56,059 bases of DNA, taken from NCBI RefSeq assembly GCF_029871205.1, contig NZ_SSOJ01000106.1, positions 1 through 56,059 on the forward strand, written 5' to 3'. The translations under genes were made by a program, and so were the position numbers. Below the pieces are notes generated by a model. That model was not told the origin of the DNA and made no database searches. It saw nothing but the letters and a program-made list of their open reading frames with translations. Within the stretch, counting starts at the first letter, position 1. Each line of letters begins with the position of its first letter. The DNA is from Pseudomonas sp. BN417. GTDB taxonomy: Bacteria; Pseudomonadota; Gammaproteobacteria; Pseudomonadales; Pseudomonadaceae. Positions 42,626 to 50,733 of this stretch are shown piece after piece.

Positions 42626-43990
42626 ATGAAATTTGCCAGCGTGCAGGAAGCCCGGGATTTCCTCGAGCAGAACCCGGACATCGACGCCTTCGAACTCTTC
42701 ATCCTCGACGCCAACGGCGTTCCCCGTGGCAAGCTGCTGCACCGTGACGAACTGCTGGCCGTGTACGAAACCGGCCGTCCGTTGCCCAGCACCATCCTCG
42801 GCCTGACCATGCACGGCGAAGACGTGGAGAACTCCGGCCTGGTCTGGGACGTGGGCGATATCGACTGCCGCGCCTACCCGCTGGAAGGCAGCCTGGTGCG
42901 CCTGCCCTGGCGCAAGATGGCCACTGCCGCCGTGCAGGTCAGCATGCACCCGCAAGAGGGCATGCCCGCCGCCATCGCCGACCCGCGCCATGTGCTGATC
43001 GACGTGATCGAGCGCCTCAAGGCCGACGGCTACCACCCGGTGATGGCCTGCGAGCTGGAGTTCTACCTGCTCGACCAGAAGCGCGACGCCCAGGGCCGTC
43101 CGCAACCGGCGCTGGATGCCGACGGCAACCGCCCGCGCGGTACTCAGGTCTACGGCCTGCGCGAGCTGGAACAGATCGAACCCTTCCTTGCCGACCTCTA
43201 CGCCGCCTGCAAGGCCCAGGGCATTCCGGCACGCACTGCCATCTCCGAATACGCGCCGGGCCAGGTGGAAATCACCCTGGAGCACGGCGACGCACTGGAA
43301 GCCATGGACCAGGCCGTGCGCTACAAGCGCCTGGTCAAGGGCGTGGCCCATGCCCATGGCATGCAGGCCTGCTTCATGGCCAAGCCCTTCGGCGACCTGG
43401 CCGGCACCGGTATGCACATGCACGTTAGCCTGGCCGACGCCGAAGGCCGCAACCAGTTCGCCAGCGAAGACCCTGCCGGCACCCCGCTGCTGCGCCAGGC
43501 AGTGGGCGGGATGCTCGCGAGCCTGCTGGATTCGCTGCTGTTGTTCTGCCCCAACGCCAACTCCTACCGCCGCTTCCAGGCCAACAGCTACGCGCCGTTG
43601 GCGCCGACCTGGGGTGTGGATAACCGCACTGTCAGCCTGCGCGTGCCCGGCGGGCCGGCCAACAGTCGGCACATCGAACACCGCATCTGCGGCGCCGACG
43701 CCAACCCCTATCTGGCCGCCGCCGCCATCCTCGCCGGTATCCACCGCGGCATCCGCGAGGGTCTCGACCCGGGCAACCCGGTGGAAGGCAACGGCTACGC
43801 CCAAGCCAAGGAGCTGCTGCCCACCGACTGGCTCACTTCGCTCCGTGCCCTGGAACAATCCAGCTGGGCGCGCGACGCCTTCGGCACGGCCTTCCTCGGC
43901 GTCTACCTGGCCGTGAAGCGCGCCGAGTACCGGCAGTTCATGGCCGAGGTCGGCGAGCAGGACTGGAGCTGGTACCTGACCCAGGCCTGA
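42626..43990 (+). CDS. pauA: Gamma-glutamylpolyamine synthetase (PuuA/PauA type)
   Basis: The 454-residue glutamine-synthetase-family enzyme ligates glutamate to putrescine or other polyamines, the first step of the gamma-glutamyl pathway. It has a GS beta-grasp N-domain (DAFELFILDANGVPRGKLL), the catalytic stretches ACELEFYLLD, TGMHMHVSL and NSYRRFQANSYAPLAPTWG, and lacks the adenylylation-loop features of GlnA. The next gene encodes the oxidase of step two. Several paralogues with different substrates exist in Pseudomonas, so the exact amine is open. Confidence 0.9.
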   Translation: MKFASVQEARDFLEQNPDIDAFELFILDANGVPRGKLLHRDELLAVYETGRPLPSTILGLTMHGEDVENSGLVWDVGDIDCRAYPLEGSLVRLPWRKMATAAVQVSMHPQEGMPAAIADPRHVLIDVIERLKADGYHPVMACELEFYLLDQKRDAQGRPQPALDADGNRPRGTQVYGLRELEQIEPFLADLYAACKAQGIPARTAISEYAPGQVEITLEHGDALEAMDQAVRYKRLVKGVAHAHGMQACFMAKPFGDLAGTGMHMHVSLADAEGRNQFASEDPAGTPLLRQAVGGMLASLLDSLLLFCPNANSYRRFQANSYAPLAPTWGVDNRTVSLRVPGGPANSRHIEHRICGADANPYLAAAAILAGIHRGIREGLDPGNPVEGNGYAQAKELLPTDWLTSLRALEQSSWARDAFGTAFLGVYLAVKRAEYRQFMAEVGEQDWSWYLTQA

Positions 43991-44022
43991 ACCTGATTTT
44001 CGTATTGATTCGAGGCTGCTCT

Positions 44023-44069
44023 TGTAGGGGCGAATTCATTCGCCACAGCAGGCCGAAGGCTTGCCCTGA
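44023..44069. repeat. REP-like element between pauA and pauB
   Basis: The palindrome GGCGAAT-TC-ATTCGCC (44029-44044) is followed by ACAGCAGGCCGAAGGCTTGCCCTGA. A near copy of this second half, GCAGGCCGCAGGCCTGCCCTGA, is found at 45488-45509. Confidence 0.75.
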
Positions 44070-44099
44070 CGGACTCGTGCATTTCCAAAGGATTCCTCC

Positions 44100-45413
44100 A
44101 TGACCGCTGCATTCAAACACCCGCTGCCCGCCCCCGAGCGCGCGCCGTCCTATTACTCCGCGAGCCTCAACGAGGAGACCGCCTATCCCACGCTGGAAGG
44201 CGAGGTGAGCGTCGATATCGCCATCATCGGCGGCGGCTTCACCGGCGTCGCCACGGCCGTGGAAATGGCCGAGCGCGGCTACAAGGTGGCGCTGGTGGAG
44301 ACCCACAAGATCGGCTGGGGCGCCACCGGCCGCAACGGAGGTCAGGTCACCGGCAGCCTTTCCGGCGATGCCGCCATGCGCAAGCAGATGAGCCGCCATA
44401 TGGGTGCGGAGGTGGACGATTTCATCTGGTACCTGCGCTGGCGTGGCCACGAGATCATCAAGAACCGCGTGGCGAAATACGGCATCCAGTGCGACCTCAA
44501 GCACGGCCATCTGCACGCGGCGATGAAGCCCTCGCACATGGACGAACTGAAAGCCTCCCATGAAGAAGCGGTGCGCCGTGGCATGGGCGACGAAGTGACC
44601 CTGCTGGACGCCGCCGGCGTGCGTGCGCACCTGGATTCCGACCTCTATGTCGGCGCCATCAAGAACACCCGCAACATGCACCTGCACCCGCTCAACCTGT
44701 GCATCGGCGAAGCCAAGGCCGCCGCCAGCCTGGGGGCGCTTATCTTCGAGCATTCGGAAGTGCAGGACATCATCCACGGCGACCGTCCGGCGGTGATCAC
44801 CACCCGGGGCCGGATCAACGCCCAGCAGGTGCTGCTGGCCGGCGACGTCTACCACAAGCTGGAGCGCAAGCAGCTCAAAGGCATGATCTTCCCGGCCATG
44901 GGTGGCATCGTCACCACCAAGCCGCTGGGCGACCTGGCCAAGGAGATCAACCCCCAGGACCTGGCCGTCTACGATTGCCGCTTCGTCCTCGACTACTACC
45001 GCATGACCGGCGACGGCCGCCTGCTGTTCGGCGGCGGCGCCAACTACTCCGGGCGCGACTCCCGCGATATCGCCGCCGAACTGCGGCCCTGCATCGAGCG
45101 CACCTTCCCCAGGCTCAAGGGCGTGGAGATCGACTTCAAGTGGAGCTGCGCCATGGGCATCGTGATGAACCGCATCCCACAGCTGGGCAAGCTGTCGAAG
45201 AACGTCTGGTATTGCCAGGGCTACTCCGGCCACGGCGTGGCCACTACCCACATCATGGGCGAGGTCATGGCCAACGCCATGAGCGGCAGCCTGGAGAAGT
45301 TCGACACCTTCGCCCGCTGCCAGCACATCCGCGTGCCCCTGAGCGAGCGCCTGGGCAACCACATGCTGGCGCTGGGCATGTGGTACTACCAGATGCTGGA
45401 GAAGCTGCGCTGA
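44100..45413 (+). CDS. pauB: Gamma-glutamylpolyamine oxidase (PuuB/PauB type)
   Basis: The 437-residue FAD-dependent oxidase of the DAO family oxidises gamma-glutamylputrescine or a related amine to the aldehyde. The FAD-binding motif is IAIIGGGFTGVATAVEMAERG (about residue 40), and the family motif GWGATGRNGGQVTG follows. The C-terminal FAD segment CQGYSGHGVATTH is present. Length is normal. It follows pauA, with a REP-like element in the 109-nt gap. Confidence 0.91.
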   Translation: MTAAFKHPLPAPERAPSYYSASLNEETAYPTLEGEVSVDIAIIGGGFTGVATAVEMAERGYKVALVETHKIGWGATGRNGGQVTGSLSGDAAMRKQMSRHMGAEVDDFIWYLRWRGHEIIKNRVAKYGIQCDLKHGHLHAAMKPSHMDELKASHEEAVRRGMGDEVTLLDAAGVRAHLDSDLYVGAIKNTRNMHLHPLNLCIGEAKAAASLGALIFEHSEVQDIIHGDRPAVITTRGRINAQQVLLAGDVYHKLERKQLKGMIFPAMGGIVTTKPLGDLAKEINPQDLAVYDCRFVLDYYRMTGDGRLLFGGGANYSGRDSRDIAAELRPCIERTFPRLKGVEIDFKWSCAMGIVMNRIPQLGKLSKNVWYCQGYSGHGVATTHIMGEVMANAMSGSLEKFDTFARCQHIRVPLSERLGNHMLALGMWYYQMLEKLR

Positions 45414-45438
45414 CCGATTTTGTTGTGCGTCCTTACAC

Positions 45439-45464
45439 AGCCGGCCTCGCGCCGGCTTCTTTTT
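45439..45464 (+). terminator. Intrinsic terminator of pauB
   Basis: AGCCGGC (45439-45445) and GCCGGCT (45451-45457) form a 7-bp stem with a 5-nt loop, followed by TCTTTTT. It lies 26 nt after the pauB stop. Confidence 0.85.
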
Positions 45465-45551
45465 GTGGGGGCGATTTCAATCGCTAAGCAGGCCGCAGGC
45501 CTGCCCTGAGCGTTTCAGGGGTCGCTTCGCGAATGAATTCCCTCCCACAGC
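45465..45551. repeat. REP-like element downstream of pauB
   Basis: TGTGGGGGCGATTTCAATCGC and GCAGGCCGCAGGCCTGCCCTGA are followed by an inverted partner GTCGCTTCGCGAATGAATTC...CCCACAGC. It is the same family as at 44023-44069, here as a head-to-head pair. Confidence 0.7.
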
Positions 45552-45566
45552 TAAGAGCCCACAAAC

Positions 45567-45589
45567 AAAAAGCCCCGCATGGGCGGGGC
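45567..45589 (-). terminator. Intrinsic terminator after the small gene at 45608-45787
   Basis: GCCCCGC (45572-45578) and GCGGGGC (45583-45589) form a 7-bp stem; on the minus strand TTTTTG follows (45571-45566). It ends the transcript of the small minus-strand gene. Confidence 0.85.
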
Positions 45590-45607
45590 TTCTCGAAAAG
45601 GCGCCGA

Positions 45608-45787
45608 TTACAGATCGAAGTCGTAATCGTTAAGCTGCTTCTGCAGGCGCCGTTCTTCGAGGTAGTTGTCGATGATGCGGCGCTTGGTCAGGTTGGTTTT
45701 CGCGGTTTCTGCGGGGGCTTCCGAATCCTCGGCATCCTCGGAAACGAATTCTTCTTCGAGCTCGATTTCGTCTTTGGCTGTGCTCAT
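45608..45787 (-). CDS. Small conserved acidic protein next to nth
   Basis: The 59-residue protein has a strongly acidic N-terminal half (EIELEEEFVSEDAEDSE) and a basic, probably helical C-terminal half (TKRRIIDNYLEERRLQKQLNDYDFDL). A homologue lies beside nth in P. aeruginosa, as far as I recall. Function unknown. The ATG at 45787 has GGAG upstream; the in-frame GTG at 45796 is less likely. Confidence 0.8.
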   Translation of the reverse strand: MSTAKDEIELEEEFVSEDAEDSEAPAETAKTNLTKRRIIDNYLEERRLQKQLNDYDFDL

Positions 45788-45895
45788 AAGGGTCACTCCA
45801 CAAAGCGGGGCGCTATTGGCGCACCTTATAACTGCAAAGCCAGGGTCGGTAAAAAAGATTTTTTCAATCGGATACCTGAGTGAATCAATAGGTTA

Positions 45896-46534
45896 TCAAT
45901 CGTCGGAAGTCTTCGCCTTGTACTCGCACAGGTCCTCGATGCGGCAGGCGCCACAACGTGGTTTTCGCGCCACGCAAACGTAGCGGCCATGCAGGATCAG
46001 CCAGTGGTGGGCATCCAGCAGGAATTCTTTTGGTACGAACTTCAGCAGCTTCTTCTCCACCTCCAGCACGTTCTTGCCGGGGGCGATGCCGGTGCGATTG
46101 CTGACCCTGAAGATGTGCGTATCCACCGCCATGGCCGGTTGGCGGAAGGCGGTGTTGAGCACTACGTTGGCGGTCTTGCGGCCGACCCCGGGCAGGGCTT
46201 CGAGGTCTTCGCGGTTGTCCGGTACCTGGCTGCTGTGCTTCTCGATCAGGATGCGGCAGGTCTCGATGACGTTCTTGGCCTTGCTGTTGTAGAGGCCGAT
46301 GGTCTTGATGTACTCGGACAGCCCCTCGACACCCAGGGCATGGATGGCTTCCGGGGTGTTGGCCACCGGGTACAGCTTGGCCGTGGCCTTGTTCACGCCC
46401 ACGTCAGTGGCCTGGGCGGAGAGGATGACCGCGATCAGCAGCTCGAAGGGCGTGCTGTAGGCCAGTTCGGTGGTGGGGTTGGGGTCGTCGTCGTGGAGGC
46501 GGCGGAAGATTTCGTAGCGTTTCGCGGCGTTCAT
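45896..46534 (-). CDS. nth: Endonuclease III (Nth)
   Basis: The 212-residue DNA glycosylase/AP lyase removes oxidised pyrimidines. It has the helix-hairpin-helix LEALPGVGRKTANVVLN with the catalytic Lys, the catalytic Asp in AVDTHIFRV, and a C-terminal 4Fe-4S loop with spacing C-x6-C-x2-C-x5-C (CVARKPRCGACRIEDLC). The start overlaps the rnfE stop (ATGA), so it is translated from the rnf message. Confidence 0.96.
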   Translation of the reverse strand: MNAAKRYEIFRRLHDDDPNPTTELAYSTPFELLIAVILSAQATDVGVNKATAKLYPVANTPEAIHALGVEGLSEYIKTIGLYNSKAKNVIETCRILIEKHSSQVPDNREDLEALPGVGRKTANVVLNTAFRQPAMAVDTHIFRVSNRTGIAPGKNVLEVEKKLLKFVPKEFLLDAHHWLILHGRYVCVARKPRCGACRIEDLCEYKAKTSDD

Positions 46535-47103
46535 CTGGAGTCAGCTGTCTGGTTGGTCAGGCGGCGCCAAAGCGCCAGTAGCGTACCTAGCAGGATAAAG
46601 GCTCCGGGCGCCAGGGCGAACAGGGGAATGCCGTCAGCGCCGAACTGGAGGGTCCAGGGCAATGCGGCCTGTCCCAGCAGCCAGTCGAAATGGGCGAACA
46701 GGCTGGCGTGGCCCAGGGCTTCGCGCAGGGCACCCAGCAGCAGGGCGAGCAGGGCGAAGGTGAGACCTGCGCGCAGGCCGTCGAAGGGGCCTGTGGACTC
46801 CTCGCCGGCCAGTTGCAGGCAGGGCAGTACCAGCAGGTAGAGATAAGGGCCGAAGGCGCGTTGCAGCTCGAAGGCACCAGCTTGCATCAGCAGGTTCGCC
46901 AGGCTGGCCAGCAGGCCGGCCAGCAGCAGGGCGCCCAACCAGTAGCCGACGCCGTCCAGATGCCGGCGCAGGATGGGCAAGGCCAGGCCGAAGAGCAGCA
47001 GCAGGGGCAGGCCGGCCAGGGCCAGGCCGAGGCCTTTCACCAGCAGGTCGGTGGCGCCCACCAGCAGCGCCAGGCCCATCAGGCCAAGGTGGTGGGTATT
47101 CAT
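46531..47103 (-). CDS. rnfE: RnfE-like membrane subunit, one cluster cysteine missing
   Basis: The 190-residue protein has about six hydrophobic helices and RnfE/NqrD-type landmarks such as ALREALGHASLF and ALAPGAFILLG. In characterised RnfE the cysteine in LGLCPL and the one in VTNC help to bind an intramembrane [2Fe-2S] cluster. Here the first site reads LGLMGL and the second VLPC, so only one ligand remains. The segment before the first site is also shorter than in E. coli RsxE. The ATG at 47103 overlaps rnfG (ATGA); a longer in-frame start would lie inside rnfG. Confidence 0.8.
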   Translation of the reverse strand: MNTHHLGLMGLALLVGATDLLVKGLGLALAGLPLLLLFGLALPILRRHLDGVGYWLGALLLAGLLASLANLLMQAGAFELQRAFGPYLYLLVLPCLQLAGEESTGPFDGLRAGLTFALLALLLGALREALGHASLFAHFDWLLGQAALPWTLQFGADGIPLFALAPGAFILLGTLLALWRRLTNQTADSR

Positions 47104-47717
47104 GGCGAGGCCTGCCCGGCGCTGCCCAGCAGCTGTTGGCGGTGGCCGTCGAAGAATTGCAGCGCGTGCTGGGTGGCGCTGACCACGGCGCGGGAGGTGA
47201 TGGTGGCGCCGGCGATCTGGTCGAACTGGCCGTTGTCGGCCTTCACCCGCCATTCCGCTTCCGGGTGACCGGCCAGGGAGGCGTCGGTGAATGTCCGCAG
47301 CCAGGGGCTGCGCGCCGGCTCCATGCGGTCGCCTATGCCAGGGGTTTCCCGGTGGCCGAGGACTTTCATGGCCAGCAGCCGGCCATCCGGGCGGATGGCC
47401 AGCAGCAGGCGGATCGGGCCTTCGTAGCCTTTGGCGGTGGCGGGTAGCAGCACCGCGACCGGAACGCCTTCGCGTGTGGCCAGCCAGGCGGAAGGCGGGG
47501 GCGGGCTGCCCAGCAACTCGCTGGGTGGCAGGGGGATGGGCCGGGTCAGCGGATGGTTGTCGTAGCTGCCGGCGGGGAGCAGGTCGAGCAGGGCGCGCTC
47601 GTCGGCGGCCTGGCGCCCGGCCTCGATACGCCCGGCCAGCAACTGGTTGGCGGCGACCAGCAGCGCCAGGCCGAGGCCCGCGAGCAGGGCCAGGATCGCC
47701 ACGGTGCGGCCCTTCAT
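47100..47717 (-). CDS. rnfG: RnfG, FMN-binding subunit
   Basis: The 205-residue protein has one N-terminal membrane helix (about 5-25) and a periplasmic FMN-binding domain. The covalent FMN attachment motif is kept as AGATITSRAV (Thr as attachment residue, about residue 175). Other family stretches are GYEGPIRLLLAIRPDGRLLAMKVLGHRETPGIGD. Stop and start overlap rnfE and rnfD by 4 nt each. Confidence 0.9.
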   Translation of the reverse strand: MKGRTVAILALLAGLGLALLVAANQLLAGRIEAGRQAADERALLDLLPAGSYDNHPLTRPIPLPPSELLGSPPPPSAWLATREGVPVAVLLPATAKGYEGPIRLLLAIRPDGRLLAMKVLGHRETPGIGDRMEPARSPWLRTFTDASLAGHPEAEWRVKADNGQFDQIAGATITSRAVVSATQHALQFFDGHRQQLLGSAGQASP

Positions 47718-48721
47718 GGCTGCGCTTCCTGGTCGCGCATGGCGAGTCGGTCAAGCGTCGGCACCAGCAGGTTCATCAGCAGCACGGCGAAGGCGACGCC
47801 GTCGGCGTAGCCGCCCCAGGTACGGATCAGATAGACCAGCAGGCCCGCGCCAACGCCGAACAGCAGGCGGGCGCGGTCGCTGCCGGCGCCGGAGACCGGC
47901 TCGGTGGCGATGAAGAAGGCGCCGAGCATGGTGGCGCCGCTGAACAGATGGAACAGCGGCGAGCCGTTGGAGTCCGAGCCCGAACCGTTCCAGCAGAGCA
48001 GGCTGATGACGAAGAGGCTGGCGAGGAACCCCGTAGGCGTATGCCAGCGGATCACCTTGCGTTGCAGCAGCAACAGGCCGCCGAGGAGGAAGCCCAGGTT
48101 GACCCACTCCGCGCCGCGCCCGCCGAAACCACCGAAGGCAGGGTGGCCGCTGAAGAGTTCATCCACGGTCAGGCGGTCGTTGTGCTTGAGGCTGTCCAGG
48201 GCGGTGGCCTGGCTCCAGCCATCCACCAGCCCGTCACCGAAACCCACGACCTGCTGCAGGGCATCGAGCAGGCCCGTGTGCTGGCCGGGCGCGGGCCACT
48301 GGTTGAGCTGCCCCGGGAAGGCGACCAGCGCCAGGGCATAGCCGAGCATGGCGGGGTTGAGCGGGTTCTGGCCGAAGCCGCCGAACAGGGCCTTGCCGAA
48401 GAGGATGGCGAAGGCGCAGGCGCAGGCCGTCAGCCACCAGGGCGAGTAGGGCGGCAGGGCCAGGGCCAGCAGGGTGGCGCTGACCAGGGCGCTGCCTTCG
48501 CCCAGCAGCGGCTGGTTGAAAAGCGCCGTGTCCGGCACTGCGGGCTGGTGGCGCAGGCGGCGCACCAGGGCCTCGCAGGCGAGGACGACGGGAATGGCCA
48601 CCAGCAGTTGCAGCAGGCTGCCCCAGCCGTACTGCCAGAACAGCGCCAGCAGGCCCGGCAGGCAGGCGACCAGCACCAGCTGCATGCTGGGTCGCGGGTC
48701 GAAGGCCGGGCGCGTGGTCAT
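47714..48721 (-). CDS. rnfD: RnfD, membrane flavoprotein subunit
   Basis: The 335-residue integral membrane protein has about ten helices and the covalent FMN motif SGATMLGAFF (about residue 258, Thr). FGGFGQNPLNPAMLGYA is a strong NqrB/RnfD signature. It starts 12 nt after the rnfB stop; in other gammaproteobacteria rnfC lies between rnfB and rnfD, but here there is no room for it. Confidence 0.92.
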   Translation of the reverse strand: MTTRPAFDPRPSMQLVLVACLPGLLALFWQYGWGSLLQLLVAIPVVLACEALVRRLRHQPAVPDTALFNQPLLGEGSALVSATLLALALPPYSPWWLTACACAFAILFGKALFGGFGQNPLNPAMLGYALALVAFPGQLNQWPAPGQHTGLLDALQQVVGFGDGLVDGWSQATALDSLKHNDRLTVDELFSGHPAFGGFGGRGAEWVNLGFLLGGLLLLQRKVIRWHTPTGFLASLFVISLLCWNGSGSDSNGSPLFHLFSGATMLGAFFIATEPVSGAGSDRARLLFGVGAGLLVYLIRTWGGYADGVAFAVLLMNLLVPTLDRLAMRDQEAQP

Positions 48722-48733
48722 GGCCGGCGGTCG

Positions 48734-50110
48734 CTAGCGCTGGTCATCGAGGGCTCGCTCGGCCTTGGCCAGGCGCTCGCGGGCCTGGGCCAGGGTGGCC
48801 GGGTCGGTGCCGGCCTGGCGCTCCAGCTTGCTGAGGTCGGCGCGGGCGTAGGCCAGTTCGGTTTTCAGGGCGCGCATGGCCGGGTCCACCGGGCGTTTGT
48901 CGATGCGTTGCAGGTTCGGCGGCTGCTTGCCGGAGGCGTCTTCGGCGGCGTGCAGGGCCTGTTCCGCGTCGGCCAGGGCTTTGCGCAGCGGCGCCAGTTC
49001 CGCTTCGCTCGCACCGCGTTGCTCTGCGCCCTTGAGTTCGGCACGGCGGCTGGCGAGGGCGATCTTGGCCTGCTTGAGGCGAGCTTCGCCGGCACTGGGT
49101 GTCGACGCCGCCGGGGTGCCCTGGCAGGCGTCCAGGCGTTGCTGGGCCTGTTCGACGGCGGCGCGCAATTCTGCCAACTGGGCCTGCTGTTCGGCGCTCG
49201 GGGTTTCACCGAAGGCCTTCTCGGCCTTGCTCAGCTGGGCGCGGCTCATGGCGGCGGCGATCTTCGCCTGTTTGAGGGCGGCTTCGTCCACCTGCGGGGC
49301 CGGCGCCTCCATGGCCGTCTTGAGTGCGGCCTGGGCCTTGTCGTTGGCGGCACGCAGCTCGGCGACCTGGGCCTGGAGGTCCGAGGTGCCGTAGATCTCC
49401 AGCTGAGTTTCAGCCTTCTTCAGCGCCACCTGGGCCATGGCGGCCTCGATCTTCAGGCGCTTCTGCTGGTCGCTGAGGCTGGGAGCGGCGGCCTTCTGCG
49501 CCTTGACCCGCTCGATGGCGGCCTGGACAGGGTCCAGCGGTGCGGCAGTGGCTTGCTGGGGCTGGGCCTGGGCCTGGGCCGCGCGGGCAGCACGGGCTTC
49601 GCGCTCGGCCTGGCGACGGGCTTCGTCACGGGCGAGGCGGGCGTTGCGGAATTCGAAGCGCTCGCGGAACTGGTCGGCGCGCTGACGCTGGGCACCGGCA
49701 GCCGGCTCGGCCAGCGGCAGGATGTCGATGCAGTCCACCGGGCAGGGCGCCACGCAGAGCTCGCAGCCGGTGCACTCGTCGCTGATGACGGTGTGCATCT
49801 GCTTGGCGGCGCCGACGATGGCGTCCACCGGGCAGGCCTGGATGCACTTGGTGCAGCCGATGCATTCGGCTTCGCGGATAAAGGCGATCTGCGGCGGCAC
49901 CGGGCCGTTGGGCGCATCCAGGGGCAGCGGCTGGACGTGCAGCAGGTCGGCCAGGGCGATGATGGTGGCGGTGCCGCCGGGCGGACACTTGTTGATGGCT
50001 TCGCCCTGGGCGATGCCTTCGGCGTAGGGCTTGCAGCCGGGGTGGCCGCACTTGCCGCATTGGGTCTGCGGCAGCAGGGCGTCGATGCGCTGGATCAGGG
50101 CCTGGTTCAT
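48734..50110 (-). CDS. rnfB: RnfB-like ferredoxin with long repetitive coiled-coil tail
   Basis: The 458-residue protein starts directly with the 4Fe-4S domain (cysteines 18, 21, 26, 42 in [17 protein letters not shown] and KCPPGG). Two ferredoxin clusters follow (83-93, [12 protein letters not shown]; 113-123, [12 protein letters not shown]). The N-terminal membrane helix of E. coli RsxB is absent. After about residue 140 comes a charged Ala-rich tail with four repeats (about 218-266, 278-328, 344-389, 411-458), each of the form LKxAKIxxAxxRAxLxKAE...LAxLRxAxxxAxxxL, probably helical hairpins or coiled coils. A tail segment, [16 protein letters not shown], resembles the C-terminal repeats of RsxC. 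A fusion of rnfB with the 3' end of a lost rnfC is possible. Confidence 0.88.
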   Translation of the reverse strand: MNQALIQRIDALLPQTQCGKCGHPGCKPYAEGIAQGEAINKCPPGGTATIIALADLLHVQPLPLDAPNGPVPPQIAFIREAECIGCTKCIQACPVDAIVGAAKQMHTVISDECTGCELCVAPCPVDCIDILPLAEPAAGAQRQRADQFRERFEFRNARLARDEARRQAEREARAARAAQAQAQPQQATAAPLDPVQAAIERVKAQKAAAPSLSDQQKRLKIEAAMAQVALKKAETQLEIYGTSDLQAQVAELRAANDKAQAALKTAMEAPAPQVDEAALKQAKIAAAMSRAQLSKAEKAFGETPSAEQQAQLAELRAAVEQAQQRLDACQGTPAASTPSAGEARLKQAKIALASRRAELKGAEQRGASEAELAPLRKALADAEQALHAAEDASGKQPPNLQRIDKRPVDPAMRALKTELAYARADLSKLERQAGTDPATLAQARERLAKAERALDDQR

Positions 50111-50661
50111 TGCGCCCCCATGCCGTTGAAGCCGAGGAAGGCCAGGCCCATCAGGCCGGCGCAGATCAGCAGCATGGGGGTACCACGGAAGGGAGCCGGC
50201 ACATCGGTTTCCTCCACTTGCTGTAGCAGGTCGTCGAACAGCCTGAGCACCAGCCAGAAGCCGAATCCACCGCCAATGCCCAGGCTCAGGGCGGCGGCGA
50301 AACCGCCTGCGCTGCCCAGCAGCATGGCGCCCAGGGCCGCGCCGTTGGCCAGCAGCAAGGGCCAGAGGCCGTCCCGTGGCAGGGCAGGGCGCAGCCGGCT
50401 AAGCAACTGCAGGCATAGCCAGGCGAGCGGCGCCAGCAGCGGCAGGAAGAAGAACAGGCGCAGCTGGCCGAGGCCCAGCGGGGCGAGCAGGAACTGGTCG
50501 AGCAGCCAGGCGAACGGCGTGCCCAGGGCGATCAGCGCGCCGCCGGCCAGGGCCAGGGCCTGGCTGCGAGGCTGGCGCAGGCTGTCGGCGCCCAGGGGCA
50601 GGCCAAGAAGCAGGTTGTTGACCAGGGCTGCGCCGAGCAACGTGAGGATGAATTCGATCAT
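50107..50661 (-). CDS. rnfA: RnfA-like membrane subunit lacking cluster cysteines
   Basis: The 184-residue protein has about six helices. It keeps the family start LLGAALVNN, the [13 protein letters not shown] segment and the end LAFLGFNGM. The cysteine of the canonical LGLCPF site is absent (region reads [11 protein letters not shown]) and the TTNC site reads LLANG. Two other cysteines sit at non-canonical places (WLCLQ, LICAG). It is the first gene of rnfA-B-D-G-E-nth and overlaps rnfB by 4 nt. Confidence 0.82.
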   Translation of the reverse strand: MIEFILTLLGAALVNNLLLGLPLGADSLRQPRSQALALAGGALIALGTPFAWLLDQFLLAPLGLGQLRLFFFLPLLAPLAWLCLQLLSRLRPALPRDGLWPLLLANGAALGAMLLGSAGGFAAALSLGIGGGFGFWLVLRLFDDLLQQVEETDVPAPFRGTPMLLICAGLMGLAFLGFNGMGAQ

Positions 50662-50700
50662 GGCCGCACAGGGGCAGGGAGAATGCTTGGAAGTCTAGCG

Positions 50701-50727
50701 TGCGGGAGCGGTTGGGCCGCTCCCGCA
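50701..50727 (-). terminator. Strong hairpin after metG
   Basis: TGCGGGAGCGG (50701-50711) and CCGCTCCCGCA (50717-50727) form a perfect 11-bp stem with a 5-nt loop, just after the metG stop. A T-run is lacking, so termination may depend on stem strength alone. It lies 39 nt upstream of the rnfA start, between the two same-strand genes. Confidence 0.6.
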
Positions 50728-50733
50728 TGGCTC

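Noticed and set aside
47291-50698. 1135-codon plus-strand frame across the rnf genes
   Set aside because: It is antisense to rnfG, rnfD, rnfB and rnfA, which all have clear motifs; low-complexity Gly/Arg/Gln-rich translation with no domain.
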